A DNA stretch of 64,000 nt from Micromonospora sp. MP36 (lineage in GTDB: Bacteria; Actinomycetota; Actinomycetes; Mycobacteriales; Micromonosporaceae). How positions within the stretch are numbered: the stretch's first letter is position 1; the number at the start of each line of letters is the position of its first letter. The notes beneath the pieces were generated by a model that was not told the origin of the DNA, made no database searches, and saw only the letters and a list, made by a program, of their open reading frames with translations. The stretch covers positions 62,001-126,000 of the forward strand of contig NZ_VSFA01000008.1 in assembly GCF_008119785.1 (NCBI RefSeq), written 5' to 3'. The position numbers were made by a program, and so were the translations under genes. Below, piece by piece: positions 25,175-35,300 of this stretch.

Positions 25175-26032
25175 ATGGGCTGGCTACCGGTGGGAGACTC
25201 GTACGAGGTCTCCCTTGTGGACGGGAAGGTGGCGGCGCGGTCCATCGGCCCGCGGGCCACCGGCCGTCCACTGAAGACGCTGCCGAAGGTGTTGCGGGAC
25301 GACCCCGAGGTGGACCGGTTGCGCCAGCTTGCCCAGTGGCTGGACCGGCACGCCGCGGAATGTCTGGCCCGGGTCGACGCCTGGGTGGTTTCCTCGCTGC
25401 CGGTGCCCACCGGGCTGCTGGCCCGGGTCTGGCCGGACCCGGCCTGGCAGGACGCGCTGCGCGACCTCGTGGTGCTCGGCGACGACCCGGCCGAGCCCGG
25501 TTTCCTGCGGGACGTCACCGACACCGGAGACCTGCGCGTGGTCAACCTCGACGGGGAGACCGTCCGGCTCTCGCCGGCCAGCGCCACGCTGCCCCACCCG
25601 GTGCGTCTGCCCGACCTGGCCGACCTGCGCGAGTTTGCTGACGAACTGGACCTCACCCAGCGGGTCGAGCAACTGCGCCGGGGCACCTGGGGCAAACCCG
25701 CCGACCTGAAGGACCGGGACACCACGATCACCGACTTCCGCGGCGCCACGGTCCCCAACCGGCTGGCCGCCCGGGCCGCCACGCTCGGCTTCCGGGTCTC
25801 CGGCTCGCAGGTCACGTGCCGGGTCTGGGAGGCCGGCCGCACGATCGAGGCGGCCATGTGGTTCGACGAGGACTACTGGGACTCCGAGGCGACCCTGGGC
25901 ACCCTCTCCTGGTCCGTAGCGGACGGACCGGCGCTGCGGTTGACCGAGGTCGGGCCGGTGGCCTGGTCGGAAGGAATGCGGATGGCGACGGCCCTGTCCG
26001 GCGCTGTGACCGGAACGGGGAAGAAGGCGTGA
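25175..26032 (+). CDS. DUF4132-like protein (yeh-type system)
   Basis: A 285-aa cytoplasmic protein without signal or membrane segment. The C-terminal half (HPVRLPDLADLREFADEL ... LDLTQRVEQLRRGTWGKP ... AMWFDEDYWDSEATLGTLSWS) resembles the DUF4132 region of E. coli YehI/MolR-type proteins. The ATG at 25175 follows GGAGGG with good spacing. It is the first gene of a five-gene operon and overlaps the next by 4 nt. The function of DUF4132 is unknown; the operon suggests a substrate or adaptor of the MoxR-vWA pair. Confidence 0.65.
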   Translation: MGWLPVGDSYEVSLVDGKVAARSIGPRATGRPLKTLPKVLRDDPEVDRLRQLAQWLDRHAAECLARVDAWVVSSLPVPTGLLARVWPDPAWQDALRDLVVLGDDPAEPGFLRDVTDTGDLRVVNLDGETVRLSPASATLPHPVRLPDLADLREFADELDLTQRVEQLRRGTWGKPADLKDRDTTITDFRGATVPNRLAARAATLGFRVSGSQVTCRVWEAGRTIEAAMWFDEDYWDSEATLGTLSWSVADGPALRLTEVGPVAWSEGMRMATALSGAVTGTGKKA

Positions 26033-29000
26033 CCGGGATGACGATGTCGGGCGGGGATTCGGCCGCGAGCCTGCTGGCCGCCGGCGCGGTGCTGCCGGCC
26101 GACGCAGCAGGGGCCGGCGACAAGGCCGTGCCCCTCACCGCCCGCACCTACCGGCACCCGGTCCTCGACGACCGGCCGGTGGTCCGCCTGGTCGACGCCG
26201 CCCTCGGCGAGGGCGAGGACATCGCCGTCGGGTTCCTCGGCCTGGCACCGGGTGCCGAGCCGGCCGTCGTCGGGCTGGGCCCGCGCCGCCCGTTGGCCTT
26301 CCCGGAGTGGGTGCTGGTACACCACCCGGCGGACGGTCGGCACGCGTTGGCCGTGGTGCCGGAGTTGCAGAAGCTGGCCAAGCAGGTGCGGTCGCGGCCG
26401 AAGGCAGCCCTGGACGGGCACCAGGCCATTGCCGACCGGTTCGCCCGTACGCTGCCATACTTCCTGCCGACGTTCTTCGAGCAGGCGGCGCGGGTGTTCC
26501 TGGCCGCCGGGCAGGACACCTACGCGACGCAGCTGTTCAACAAGGCGCGCAAGGCGGAGGCGCAGCACGGCCTGCCGGTCGACCTGACCCGGCTGGACGA
26601 GGTCTACCTGGAGTTCGCGTCGGCCAAGGTGGTGTCCGCGACCGCGTTGGCCGGCTACGCGAAAGAGCTGTCCGCCCAGTTGCCGGCCGACGAGGCGCTG
26701 GACCGGTTCTGCCGGCTGGCGCTGCGGGCCGCGGCCGCCGGCGTGGTTCCGTCCACCCAGTCGGCCAACGCGGTGAACCGGCTGGTCCGGGCCGCCACCA
26801 AGGCCGCCGGTAAGGCCGGCGCCGCCGCCGTCGCTGACCGTGCGGCGGCCTACCTGACCGAGCTGCTCCGGCTGCCGGTCGCCGCCGAAGCGCCGGCCGG
26901 CTGGTGGCAGGCGCACCTGCCGGCGGTGACGGCGCTGGCCGGCCGCGACCCGGCGGTCCGCGGCAGCCTGCTCGACCTGATGCCCACCGACCGGGACAAC
27001 CTGGTCCCGTGGCTGGCCCTGTTGACCGACACCGGTGCGCTCGCCGGACTGTCCGACCCGGACGTGCCGGACCCGGCCCGCCCGCAGGACGGCTCCGTCG
27101 GCTGGCTGCGCCGCTTCGTGAGCCGGGCCAACTCCGGCTACCGCCGCAGCCAGCTGCCGCAGCTGTACCCGCTCGTCGAGCGGATGGCCGACCGGCTACG
27201 CGCCGAACTGACCGACAGCGGCGAGACGCTCACCGCCGACGGCGACCTGGACCTGCTCGATCTGCTGCTCGCCCTCAACCTGCCGGTGGCCCCGCCGACC
27301 GAGCGCGACACCCTGGACCTGGCGCAGTGGGTCAACGTCGGGGGTGAGCGGGATCTGCTCGCCGTGGCCGGCGACGACCGGTTCACCGTTGCCCTGCGCC
27401 GGGGCCTCGACCAACTCGACGACCAGCAGCACGCCCTGCGCCGGATGGTCGGGACGCCGGGCATCCGGCCGTTGCTGACCGACTGGCTGCGGGCCCGGAT
27501 TCGCGACCGGTTCGCCGTCGGACTTCCGTACCTGCCGGAGTCGGTGGACTGGCTGGGCAGGCTCCCGGTCGAGGCGCTGCGCCTGGTGTCCGACGACCTC
27601 GACCGCTCCGGTGACCCCGGTCAAGACGGCGACCTCGGGCAGGCCCTCGGCGTTAACCTCACCGAGCACGTCACCCGCAGCCTGCGCGGCGGGATCATCG
27701 AGGAGCTGGGCTGGCCGGACTGGGAGCTGGCCTGGCAGGAGGTGACTGGCGGCGACCACCGGGTCGAGGTGACCCGGCAGGAGGCCTGGCCGTACGTGAT
27801 CCTGGGCGCGCCGACCACGGTGCGCGTGCTCGGCGCCGCGGGCATCGTGCTCCGCCACGACCTGCGCATCCCGGCCGGTGACCTGTGGGGCGAGCCGGGC
27901 TACCACTACGTCGACGGTCAGCTGCTGGTCTACTGGGAGTCCCGGGCGCTCGGCTACAACCTGCGCGGTTACTGGCACTCGTCGCCTGGCGAGCCGCAGC
28001 CCATCCTCGGCGACACCCGCGGCCTCCAGCGGCGCAGCAACGAGATCACCCTGCCGCTGGCCGGCGGCGGGCGGACCACCGGCGGCGGCGTGCTGCACGT
28101 CGGTGACACCGCTGTCCCCTCCGAGCTGCCGGTCATCACCGACGGCACCTCCTACTGGACCTACCGCTACAGCGAGGATGACCGCGACTACGGCTGGCGC
28201 GAGTACGACCCGGCCAGCAACACCCACGGCCGGCGCAGCCTGCCCCGGTTCCTGGCCGACCTCCCGGTCGGCGGAAGCCACCTCCAGGAGTCGGCGAGCT
28301 GGCTGCGGCCAGCCCTGTCCGACCGGGCCACCCCGGCCGCCGTTGCGGTGGACGGCCTGCTCGGCTGGCGGGTGGTCACCCTGCCGGACGGCTCGGTACG
28401 CGGCGAGGACCTGGCCGGCCGTACCGTCACCGTGGCCGCGGGGCAGGAGCCGATCGCGGCGCTGGTGCTGCCCGGCGACGACCGGCCGCGGGCCGTCCTC
28501 AAGGGTTTCGTCCTGGTCGACCCGGACGGGGTGGTGTCGGCCGCCGCCGGACCGCCGTCTAGCCGGGACTACACCACCGGCGCGGTCCCGCTGCCGGGAC
28601 AGCAGTTCCTCGGCCACCTGCTGCCCCGGGACCCGGCCGGCTCCACCGCCCTGCGCGGGATGGACCGGGACACCGCCGCCGCGCTGTTCAAGGTGGCCCT
28701 CGACGAACGCCGCGTCGCGCTGGCCGAGAAGGCCGCGCGGGCCGCCGCCCGGGCGGCGACCCGATCGGGGTTGGTCGCGGCCACGCAGGCCATCACCGGC
28801 CTTCCCGTCGCGGTCCCGGCGTCCCTGGTCGGCGCACCGGCCGGCGCCTCCGGCTCCGCACCAGCCGCCGCGGTCGATGAAGGCGACGGGGACGCGCTGG
28901 TCGAGCTGGTCCGCTCGACGTTGCCGGCGGTCAGCCACGAAGCGGTGCTGGCCGGGGTGGCCGGGGTGCTGCGCCTGGCCGCCCGGGTGCGCACCGACCT

Positions 29001-31098
29001 GGACGCGGTGACCGAGCGGCTGACCAGGTCGTTGGCCGCCCCGAAGGCGGCGGCGCCGGCGGCCACCGCGACCGGACCCACCGACGAGCAGCTCAACCTG
29101 GCGCTGGACGGTTTGCGTGGCTCGGCCTACCGGGTGAGCACCTCGACCCACGCCTTCACCCAGTTCCAGGCGTTCGCCGCCCAGCGGTCCGCCGCCACCG
29201 GGAGCGAACCCGCAGTACGGCTGCACCTCGACGGGCCGGCGCTGCCGAACGCCCTGGACTGGTCGCGCGTGCTCGGCGGTGTCGCGGCCGTCGCCTACCG
29301 CGCCGTCGCGGCGGTCACGCCGGACGAACACCGGGAGACGCTGCGGGCCCTGCTCACCGAGCTGGACCGGCTCGACCTGAGCGCGGCGGCCGAGCCGGCC
29401 CGGTGGCGCCGGTTCACGCTGCACCTGCTCGACGGCGACCTGGACAACCCCGACGGCACGCGCCGGTACGCCAGGCCGGGCATCCTGCCGCTGCCCGACG
29501 GGGCGTTCATCGCCGTGCTGGACTCCGGCGGCACGGCCACCGGCTACTCCTTCGACGCGCTCTACCACGACCCGGCCGGCGTGTTCGCCGTGCCCGAGCC
29601 GTACACGGTGCAGTCCTCGGCGCCGGTCGGTGACGAACGGCCGGCCGGCTGGCTGGCCGGCTTCCTCACCGAGTGGGCCGCGCGCGGTCCGCTGCCCTGG
29701 CGGCCGGAGGCGGCCGAGCAGTTCGCCGAGCTGACCGGCGTCACCCCCACCGCCGCGAAGCTGGTGCTGGCCGGCCTGCCGTACGCGGACTCGGCGAACA
29801 CCGTGCCGACCGAGCTGCGCCAGGCGCTCGGGGTCAAGCAGGTCGGCGAGGTCAAGCTGGCCTTCGGGATACTGAACGAGGCCAGCCCTGCCCTCCGGCG
29901 GGCCGTGGTCTCGGCGCTGCTGCCCGACGACCCGGCCCGGCTGTGGACCGACGGTCCGGACGTGGCCGCCGCCGCGGCGGTCTGGAACGCCGCCCTGGGC
30001 CGCCGGGTGGTCGTGCCCGAACAACTGCTCGCCGAAGCGGTGCGGGCGATCCGAACCGGCTGGGGCCCCGCGAAGGCGTTGCCGGCGCTGCTCGACCCGG
30101 CCCGTTCGGTCGAGCTGAGCACCGACCTGGCCTTCCACATCAGCGGTGACCGGGCCCGGCAGGTCGACGGCCGGGCAACGGGCTTCACCGGTGAGGTGCT
30201 GCGCTCTACGGTGGCCCTGGCGGCCTGGGTCGCCCACCACACGCCGGCCGGCGATCCGTGCCGGGCCGCGTTGCCGGCCGCGCTGGCCGTGCTCCGGGAC
30301 CGGCTGGCCAACCCCGACCTGCTGCTCGACCTCGACCGGTGGGTCTCCCTGCCCGCGTTTCAGCAGGTGGCGGGCACCCCGTCGGAGACCGGCCCGGGCT
30401 GGGAACGGTACGGCGCCATCGTGCTGGCCACCTACGACAGCCAACCGTCGCCCGCGCTGCGGCCGGACCTGCTCGACGCCGACGGGACGGACCCGTACCT
30501 GCCGGCGCTGCGGGCGGACGCGGCCAAGCCGTACCCGATGGAGGTGGCGCTGCGCCTGGTCCGCGACCCGCGGTTCGCGGCGCTGCTCGGCGACCCGGGG
30601 GAGCCGGACGGCGGCGCGCGGGCGGCGGACGGCACCTGGTGGCCGCAGGATCCGACCCGGTCGGTGCCCGACCTGGTCGCCGAGGCGGCCGAAGAACATG
30701 GCTTGGGCGCCGACGCGGCGGCGGTGTACCTGATGCTGCTGGCCATGCCGGACCCCACCGACCGCAACACGGCGAAGTGGACCGGCTGGAAACCGGCCCG
30801 GCTGAAGGCGGCCCGCGCCGAACTGGCCGGCACCGACCTGGTCATCGAGGCCAGCCGGTCCCGGGCCGGCCGGTCGCTGTTCCTGCCCGGCCCGTGGCTG
30901 GAGCGCGGCAGTGGGCAGGCGCCGATCGAGGGCTGGAAGGTCGCCCTGTTCGACCTCGCACCCGACGGCACGGCCGGGCTCGGCGTGACTGTGCCCTTCG
31001 AACCGGCCGCCGACCTCTACCGGCGGGCCTGGCAACGCCTCCGCGACGGCGACCGGCCCCGGCTCGACAACCTGCCCACCCGCGGCGCCCACCGCTGA
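26029..31098 (+). CDS. Very large protein of unknown function in the MoxR-vWA operon
   Basis: A 1689-aa soluble protein starting at GTG 26029 in the previous stop (ATG 26038 is an alternative). The N-terminal ~300 residues are helical and repeat-like (FFEQAARVFLAAGQDTYATQ, FNKARKAEAQHGL). A central aromatic, beta-rich section (~620-740: LVYWESRALGYNLRGYWH, YWTYRYSEDDRDYGWREYD) follows, then long Ala-rich helical stretches to the C-terminus. No catalytic motif is recognisable. Its position equals that of the large DUF4132/WGR protein in related loci, so it is probably the main client-binding or effector component. I do not recognise the family with certainty. Confidence 0.7.
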   Translation: MTGMTMSGGDSAASLLAAGAVLPADAAGAGDKAVPLTARTYRHPVLDDRPVVRLVDAALGEGEDIAVGFLGLAPGAEPAVVGLGPRRPLAFPEWVLVHHPADGRHALAVVPELQKLAKQVRSRPKAALDGHQAIADRFARTLPYFLPTFFEQAARVFLAAGQDTYATQLFNKARKAEAQHGLPVDLTRLDEVYLEFASAKVVSATALAGYAKELSAQLPADEALDRFCRLALRAAAAGVVPSTQSANAVNRLVRAATKAAGKAGAAAVADRAAAYLTELLRLPVAAEAPAGWWQAHLPAVTALAGRDPAVRGSLLDLMPTDRDNLVPWLALLTDTGALAGLSDPDVPDPARPQDGSVGWLRRFVSRANSGYRRSQLPQLYPLVERMADRLRAELTDSGETLTADGDLDLLDLLLALNLPVAPPTERDTLDLAQWVNVGGERDLLAVAGDDRFTVALRRGLDQLDDQQHALRRMVGTPGIRPLLTDWLRARIRDRFAVGLPYLPESVDWLGRLPVEALRLVSDDLDRSGDPGQDGDLGQALGVNLTEHVTRSLRGGIIEELGWPDWELAWQEVTGGDHRVEVTRQEAWPYVILGAPTTVRVLGAAGIVLRHDLRIPAGDLWGEPGYHYVDGQLLVYWESRALGYNLRGYWHSSPGEPQPILGDTRGLQRRSNEITLPLAGGGRTTGGGVLHVGDTAVPSELPVITDGTSYWTYRYSEDDRDYGWREYDPASNTHGRRSLPRFLADLPVGGSHLQESASWLRPALSDRATPAAVAVDGLLGWRVVTLPDGSVRGEDLAGRTVTVAAGQEPIAALVLPGDDRPRAVLKGFVLVDPDGVVSAAAGPPSSRDYTTGAVPLPGQQFLGHLLPRDPAGSTALRGMDRDTAAALFKVALDERRVALAEKAARAAARAATRSGLVAATQAITGLPVAVPASLVGAPAGASGSAPAAAVDEGDGDALVELVRSTLPAVSHEAVLAGVAGVLRLAARVRTDLDAVTERLTRSLAAPKAAAPAATATGPTDEQLNLALDGLRGSAYRVSTSTHAFTQFQAFAAQRSAATGSEPAVRLHLDGPALPNALDWSRVLGGVAAVAYRAVAAVTPDEHRETLRALLTELDRLDLSAAAEPARWRRFTLHLLDGDLDNPDGTRRYARPGILPLPDGAFIAVLDSGGTATGYSFDALYHDPAGVFAVPEPYTVQSSAPVGDERPAGWLAGFLTEWAARGPLPWRPEAAEQFAELTGVTPTAAKLVLAGLPYADSANTVPTELRQALGVKQVGEVKLAFGILNEASPALRRAVVSALLPDDPARLWTDGPDVAAAAAVWNAALGRRVVVPEQLLAEAVRAIRTGWGPAKALPALLDPARSVELSTDLAFHISGDRARQVDGRATGFTGEVLRSTVALAAWVAHHTPAGDPCRAALPAALAVLRDRLANPDLLLDLDRWVSLPAFQQVAGTPSETGPGWERYGAIVLATYDSQPSPALRPDLLDADGTDPYLPALRADAAKPYPMEVALRLVRDPRFAALLGDPGEPDGGARAADGTWWPQDPTRSVPDLVAEAAEEHGLGADAAAVYLMLLAMPDPTDRNTAKWTGWKPARLKAARAELAGTDLVIEASRSRAGRSLFLPGPWLERGSGQAPIEGWKVALFDLAPDGTAGLGVTVPFEPAADLYRRAWQRLRDGDRPRLDNLPTRGAHR

Positions 31099-31205
31099 CC
31101 CCGACTGTGGTGTCCGCGGCGACCGCCCCGGTCGTCGCGGCACCGGCCGTCGCCGAACCCGGTGCCGAACACCCACCCGAACCAGACAGAAATCGAGGAA
31201 CATCA

Positions 31206-32396
31206 GTGACCGTGACGGAACACGTCCGCCCCACCGCGGCGCCGGAGACCGCCGCCCAGGTCCTCTCCGCCGAACAGCGGTACGCCGACGAACTGGCCTT
31301 CCTGGCCGCGTACGACGACGGGGCCCGGCCGCCGGGCTGGGCGCTGACCCCGCGCGCCGTGGTCACCTTCATCCAGGGCAGCAACGGCGAGGCGTTGCAG
31401 CTGCCCGCCGACCGGCGCACCGGCCCGGACGGCACCGAACTGCCGGCCAGCATGACCATCCCGCCGAAGTTCGTCGGTGAGCGGAGCCTGGTCGAACGGT
31501 GCGTGGTCACCCTCGCCGGTGAGCGGGGCCTGCTGCTGGTCGGCGAGCCCGGTACCGCCAAGTCCATGCTGTCCGAGCTGCTGGCCGCCGCGGTCTGCGG
31601 TACCAGCGCGCTGACCGTGCAGGGCACCGCCGGCACCACCGAGGACGCCTTCCGGTACGGCTGGAACTACGCCCTGCTGCTCGCCCAGGGCCCGACCCCG
31701 CAGGCGCTGGTCGACTCGCCGGTGCTGACCGCGATGCGTACCGGCCGGGTGGCCCGGATCGAGGAGGTCACCCGCTGCCTGCCCGAGGTGCAGGACGCGC
31801 TGGTGTCCATCCTGTCCGACCGGCGGATGAACGTGCCGGAGCTGAGCGGCACCGAGGACGGCCTGATCCGCGCGGTGCCCGGGTTCACCGTGATCGCCAC
31901 CGCCAACCTGCGGGACCGCGGCGTGTCGGAGATGTCCTCAGCGCTCAAGCGTCGGTTCAACTTCGAGACCATCCACCCGATCTCGGACGCGGACACCGAG
32001 ACCGACCTGGTCCGCCGGCAGGCCACTGCCGCCGTGCAGCGCGCCGGCGCGGCCTACCGGGTGGACGACGCGGTGCTGGACGCCCTGGTCACGGTGTTCC
32101 GCGACCTGCGTTCCGGCCGGTCGGGCGAGGGCTGGGACGTGGAACGGCCGGGCACGGTCATGTCCACGGCCGAGGCGGTGCAGGTGGCGGTGTCGCTCGG
32201 CCTGGCCGCCGCGTACCTGCCCGGCGGGGACGCGCTCGACCTGGTGCCCGGGCACCTGCTCGGCGTGGTCCGCAAGGACGACCCGAACGACCACGCCCGG
32301 CTGCTCGGCTACTGGGACGGCCCGGTCCGCCGCCGCGCTGAGGACGGCTCGGCGATGTGGCGCCGGCTGTGGGACCTGCGGGAGAACCTGAGGTGA
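31206..32396 (+). CDS. MoxR-type AAA+ ATPase, YehL-like
   Basis: A 396-aa AAA+ protein. Walker A is VGEPGTAKSMLSELL (~residues 113-127). The MoxR-style Walker B region RVARIEEVTRCLPEVQDALVS precedes LSDRRMNVPEL and VIATANLRDRGVSEMSSALKRRF (sensor 1 and arginine finger). GTG 31206 has GAGGA upstream. The next gene overlaps by 4 nt and carries the vWA domain that MoxR ATPases normally partner with. Together they are expected to remodel or load metal into a client in an ATP-dependent manner. Confidence 0.85.
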   Translation: MTVTEHVRPTAAPETAAQVLSAEQRYADELAFLAAYDDGARPPGWALTPRAVVTFIQGSNGEALQLPADRRTGPDGTELPASMTIPPKFVGERSLVERCVVTLAGERGLLLVGEPGTAKSMLSELLAAAVCGTSALTVQGTAGTTEDAFRYGWNYALLLAQGPTPQALVDSPVLTAMRTGRVARIEEVTRCLPEVQDALVSILSDRRMNVPELSGTEDGLIRAVPGFTVIATANLRDRGVSEMSSALKRRFNFETIHPISDADTETDLVRRQATAAVQRAGAAYRVDDAVLDALVTVFRDLRSGRSGEGWDVERPGTVMSTAEAVQVAVSLGLAAAYLPGGDALDLVPGHLLGVVRKDDPNDHARLLGYWDGPVRRRAEDGSAMWRRLWDLRENLR

Positions 32397-35300
32397 CGAC
32401 CCTCTCCAGCACGTCGACCGGTGCGGCCCCGCCGACCGTCGACCCGGCCGGCCCGTCGACGGCCGATTCGGCGATGGCCGACCCCCGAGCCGTGGTCGAC
32501 GCGCTCGCCGGTTCGGTCCGGCCGTACCTGATCGGGGTACGGCATCACAGCCCGGCCCTCGCGGCGGTGATCCCGGCACTGCTGGACGCCGCCGGGGCCG
32601 AGGTGGTCTGCATCGAGCTGCCGGCCGACTTCCAGAGCTGGCTGCCGTACCTGTCCGACCCGGCCGCCCGGGCCCCGCTGGCCCTGGTCGGCAGCCACGG
32701 CACGGACGGGCCGATGGGCTTCTACCCGTTCGCCGACTTCTCCCCGGAACTGGCCGCGATCCGCTGGGCCCGGCAGCGCGGCGTCGAGGTGGTCTGCTGC
32801 GACCTGCCGCTGGCCGACCCCGGCTGGACCGCCGGCACCACCGACTCCGACCCGACCGCCGATCCCGACCCGGACGCCGGTGCGCCGGTGCCCGGCCTGC
32901 GCCGCTCCGGCTACGCCGCCGCGCTCAGCGCCAGCGGCACCGGCCGGGACGGCGACGACCTGTGGGACCGGGTCGTCGAGGTACGCGCCCCGGGCTGCCC
33001 ACCCGAGGCGGTCCGCCGGGCCGCCCTCGGCGTCGGCTGGGCGATGCGCACCGACAGCGCCAGCGAGCACGGCGTACCGGCCCGGGACCTGGCCCGCGAG
33101 CGACACATGCGCCGGGTGCTGGCCGAGGCCGGCGCGGACGGCCGGCGGGTCGCCGCCGTCGTCGGCGCCTTCCATGCCCCGGCCCTGCTCGCCGCCCCGC
33201 CGGCCGGCACCGGCGACGACCCGGCCCGGACGGCCGGCGGTGCCACCCCGGAGTCCACTACGGACAACGGCAGGGCTCCGACGCCCGCCCCGGTCGGCGA
33301 CGCTCGGGCGTCGACCGCCGACGTCGCTGCCGCGTCCACCCGTTCCGGCGCCGCATCGAACGCTCCGGTCCGGTCCGTGACGACCCGGCCCGGGCCGGCC
33401 ACCAACGGGGGCGGCACGGCGGTCACCTCGCTGGTGCCGTACGCGTTCGACCTGCTCGACTCCCGGTCCGGCTACCCGGCCGGGATCCGCGACCCGCGCT
33501 GGCAGCAGTCCGTCTTCACCGCCGCCGGCGACCCGGAACGGATCCGGGCCGCCGCCGCCCGGGCGGTCACCGACCTGTGCCGGGAACTCCGCTCGGCCGG
33601 TCACACCGCCGGCACCGGCGAGGCCGCCGAGGCGGTACGGCTGGCCGGCGACCTGGCCCGGCTGCGGGACCTGCCCGCCCCCGGCCGAGGCGAGGTGCTG
33701 GAGGCGGTGACCACCGTGCTCGGCCAGGGTGAACTGCTCGGCCGCGGCCGTGCACTGGCCAAGGCGCTGGAGACCGTACTGGTCGGCGCCGAGCGGGGCC
33801 GCGTCGCCCCCGGTACGCCGCGGTCCGGGCTCGGCCCCGCCGTCGAGGCGGAACTGACCGCGCTGCGGCTGCCCAACCCGGACAACCCGAAGCCCCGCGA
33901 GGTCCGGCTGGACCCGCTGCGCACCGAACTGGACGGGCGGCGGGAGATCCTCCTGCAACGCCTGCAGGTCTGCGGCGTCGGCTACGGCGAGCCGATCGCG
34001 GTGTCCGGCACCGGCGACGGTGCCGCCCTGACCACCCGCTGGCAACTGGCCTGGACGCCGTCCGTGGCGGCCCGGCTGGACCTGGTCGGCGTACGCGGGG
34101 TGACCGCGGCGCTGGCCGCCGCCGGCACCCTGCGGGAGCGGTTCCGCCGGGAGGCCGCCGACGGCGGCCCCACCGCCGCGCAGCTGCTCACCGGGCTACG
34201 CGACGCCGCCCGCTGCGACCTGCCCGAGCTGGTCACCGACCGGCTCGAACTGGCCGCCGCGGTGCTGCCGGGCACCGGCACACTGCCCGAACTGCTGGCC
34301 GCACTGGACCTGCTGGAGGCACTGCGCCGGGAACACCTGCCCGGCACCACCGCCGACGGCCGGGCCCGGGCAGCCGAGCTGGCCGTCGTGCTACTGGACG
34401 CCGCGATCCGCGGGCTGCCCGGCCTGGCCGGCAGCGACTCCGCCGCCGACGGCGCCGCGCTGGTCGACCTCGCGGTCCGGGCCGGCGAGGACCGGATCGG
34501 CCTGCGCCTGGACGAGGCCCTCGGCTACCTGGCCCGGGCCGGTTCGCCGCTGATCCAGGGCGCCGCCTTGGCCGCCCGGGTGTTGCTCGACCTGACCGAT
34601 CTGCAGACCCTGGGCACCCGGGTGGCCGGCTGGATCGACGCGGCGACCGGACCGGACACCCGGCGGCACCTGCACCGGCTGCTCGGTGGTCTGCTCACCG
34701 CGGCCCACCCGCTGCTGCAGTCCGCCCCGGCCGCACTGGACCCGCTGCTGGAGCGGATCGAGCGGCTCACCGACACCGAGTTCCTGGACCGGCTGCCGGC
34801 GCTGCGCGGCGGGTTCGACGTGCTCACCCCGGCGGCCCGGGAGCGGCTGCTGCACACCGTCGCCGAACGGCTGGGCGACCGGCTCGATCTGGCCCTGTCC
34901 GCCCCGCCCGAGCTGCTGGCCCGCTGGGCCGCCGCCGACGCGGCCGGCCGGGCCGCCCTGCTCGCCCGCGGCATCCCGATCCCGGGCACGCCCACCGGCT
35001 CCGTCGACCCCCCCGCCGGCACCGCACCCGGGCCGGACACGCCGGACGCCCGGCTCACTCCCACGGACCGGTGGCGGCTGCTGCTCGGCCGCCAACCCGA
35101 CCGGTTGCCGACCGACGCCCGCCGCTACGCCCGCGCCCTCGACGAGCTGTACGGGGCGGGCCAGGGCGAGGGCGTCACCGACTTCGGCCAGGCGGCCGGC
35201 GGCGGCCAGGAAGCCTCCTTCCCGACCGCCCGCGAGTGGGCCGACGAACTCGAAGCGCTGTTCGGCACCGCGGTACGCGAGGAGGTCATCGCCCGGGCCG

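Noticed and set aside
27196..31203. 1335-codon minus-strand frame opposite the large unknown protein
   Set aside because: Composition is low-complexity Gly/Arg/Val/Gln, no ribosome site or motif; the plus-strand frame is coupled to its neighbours by overlaps.
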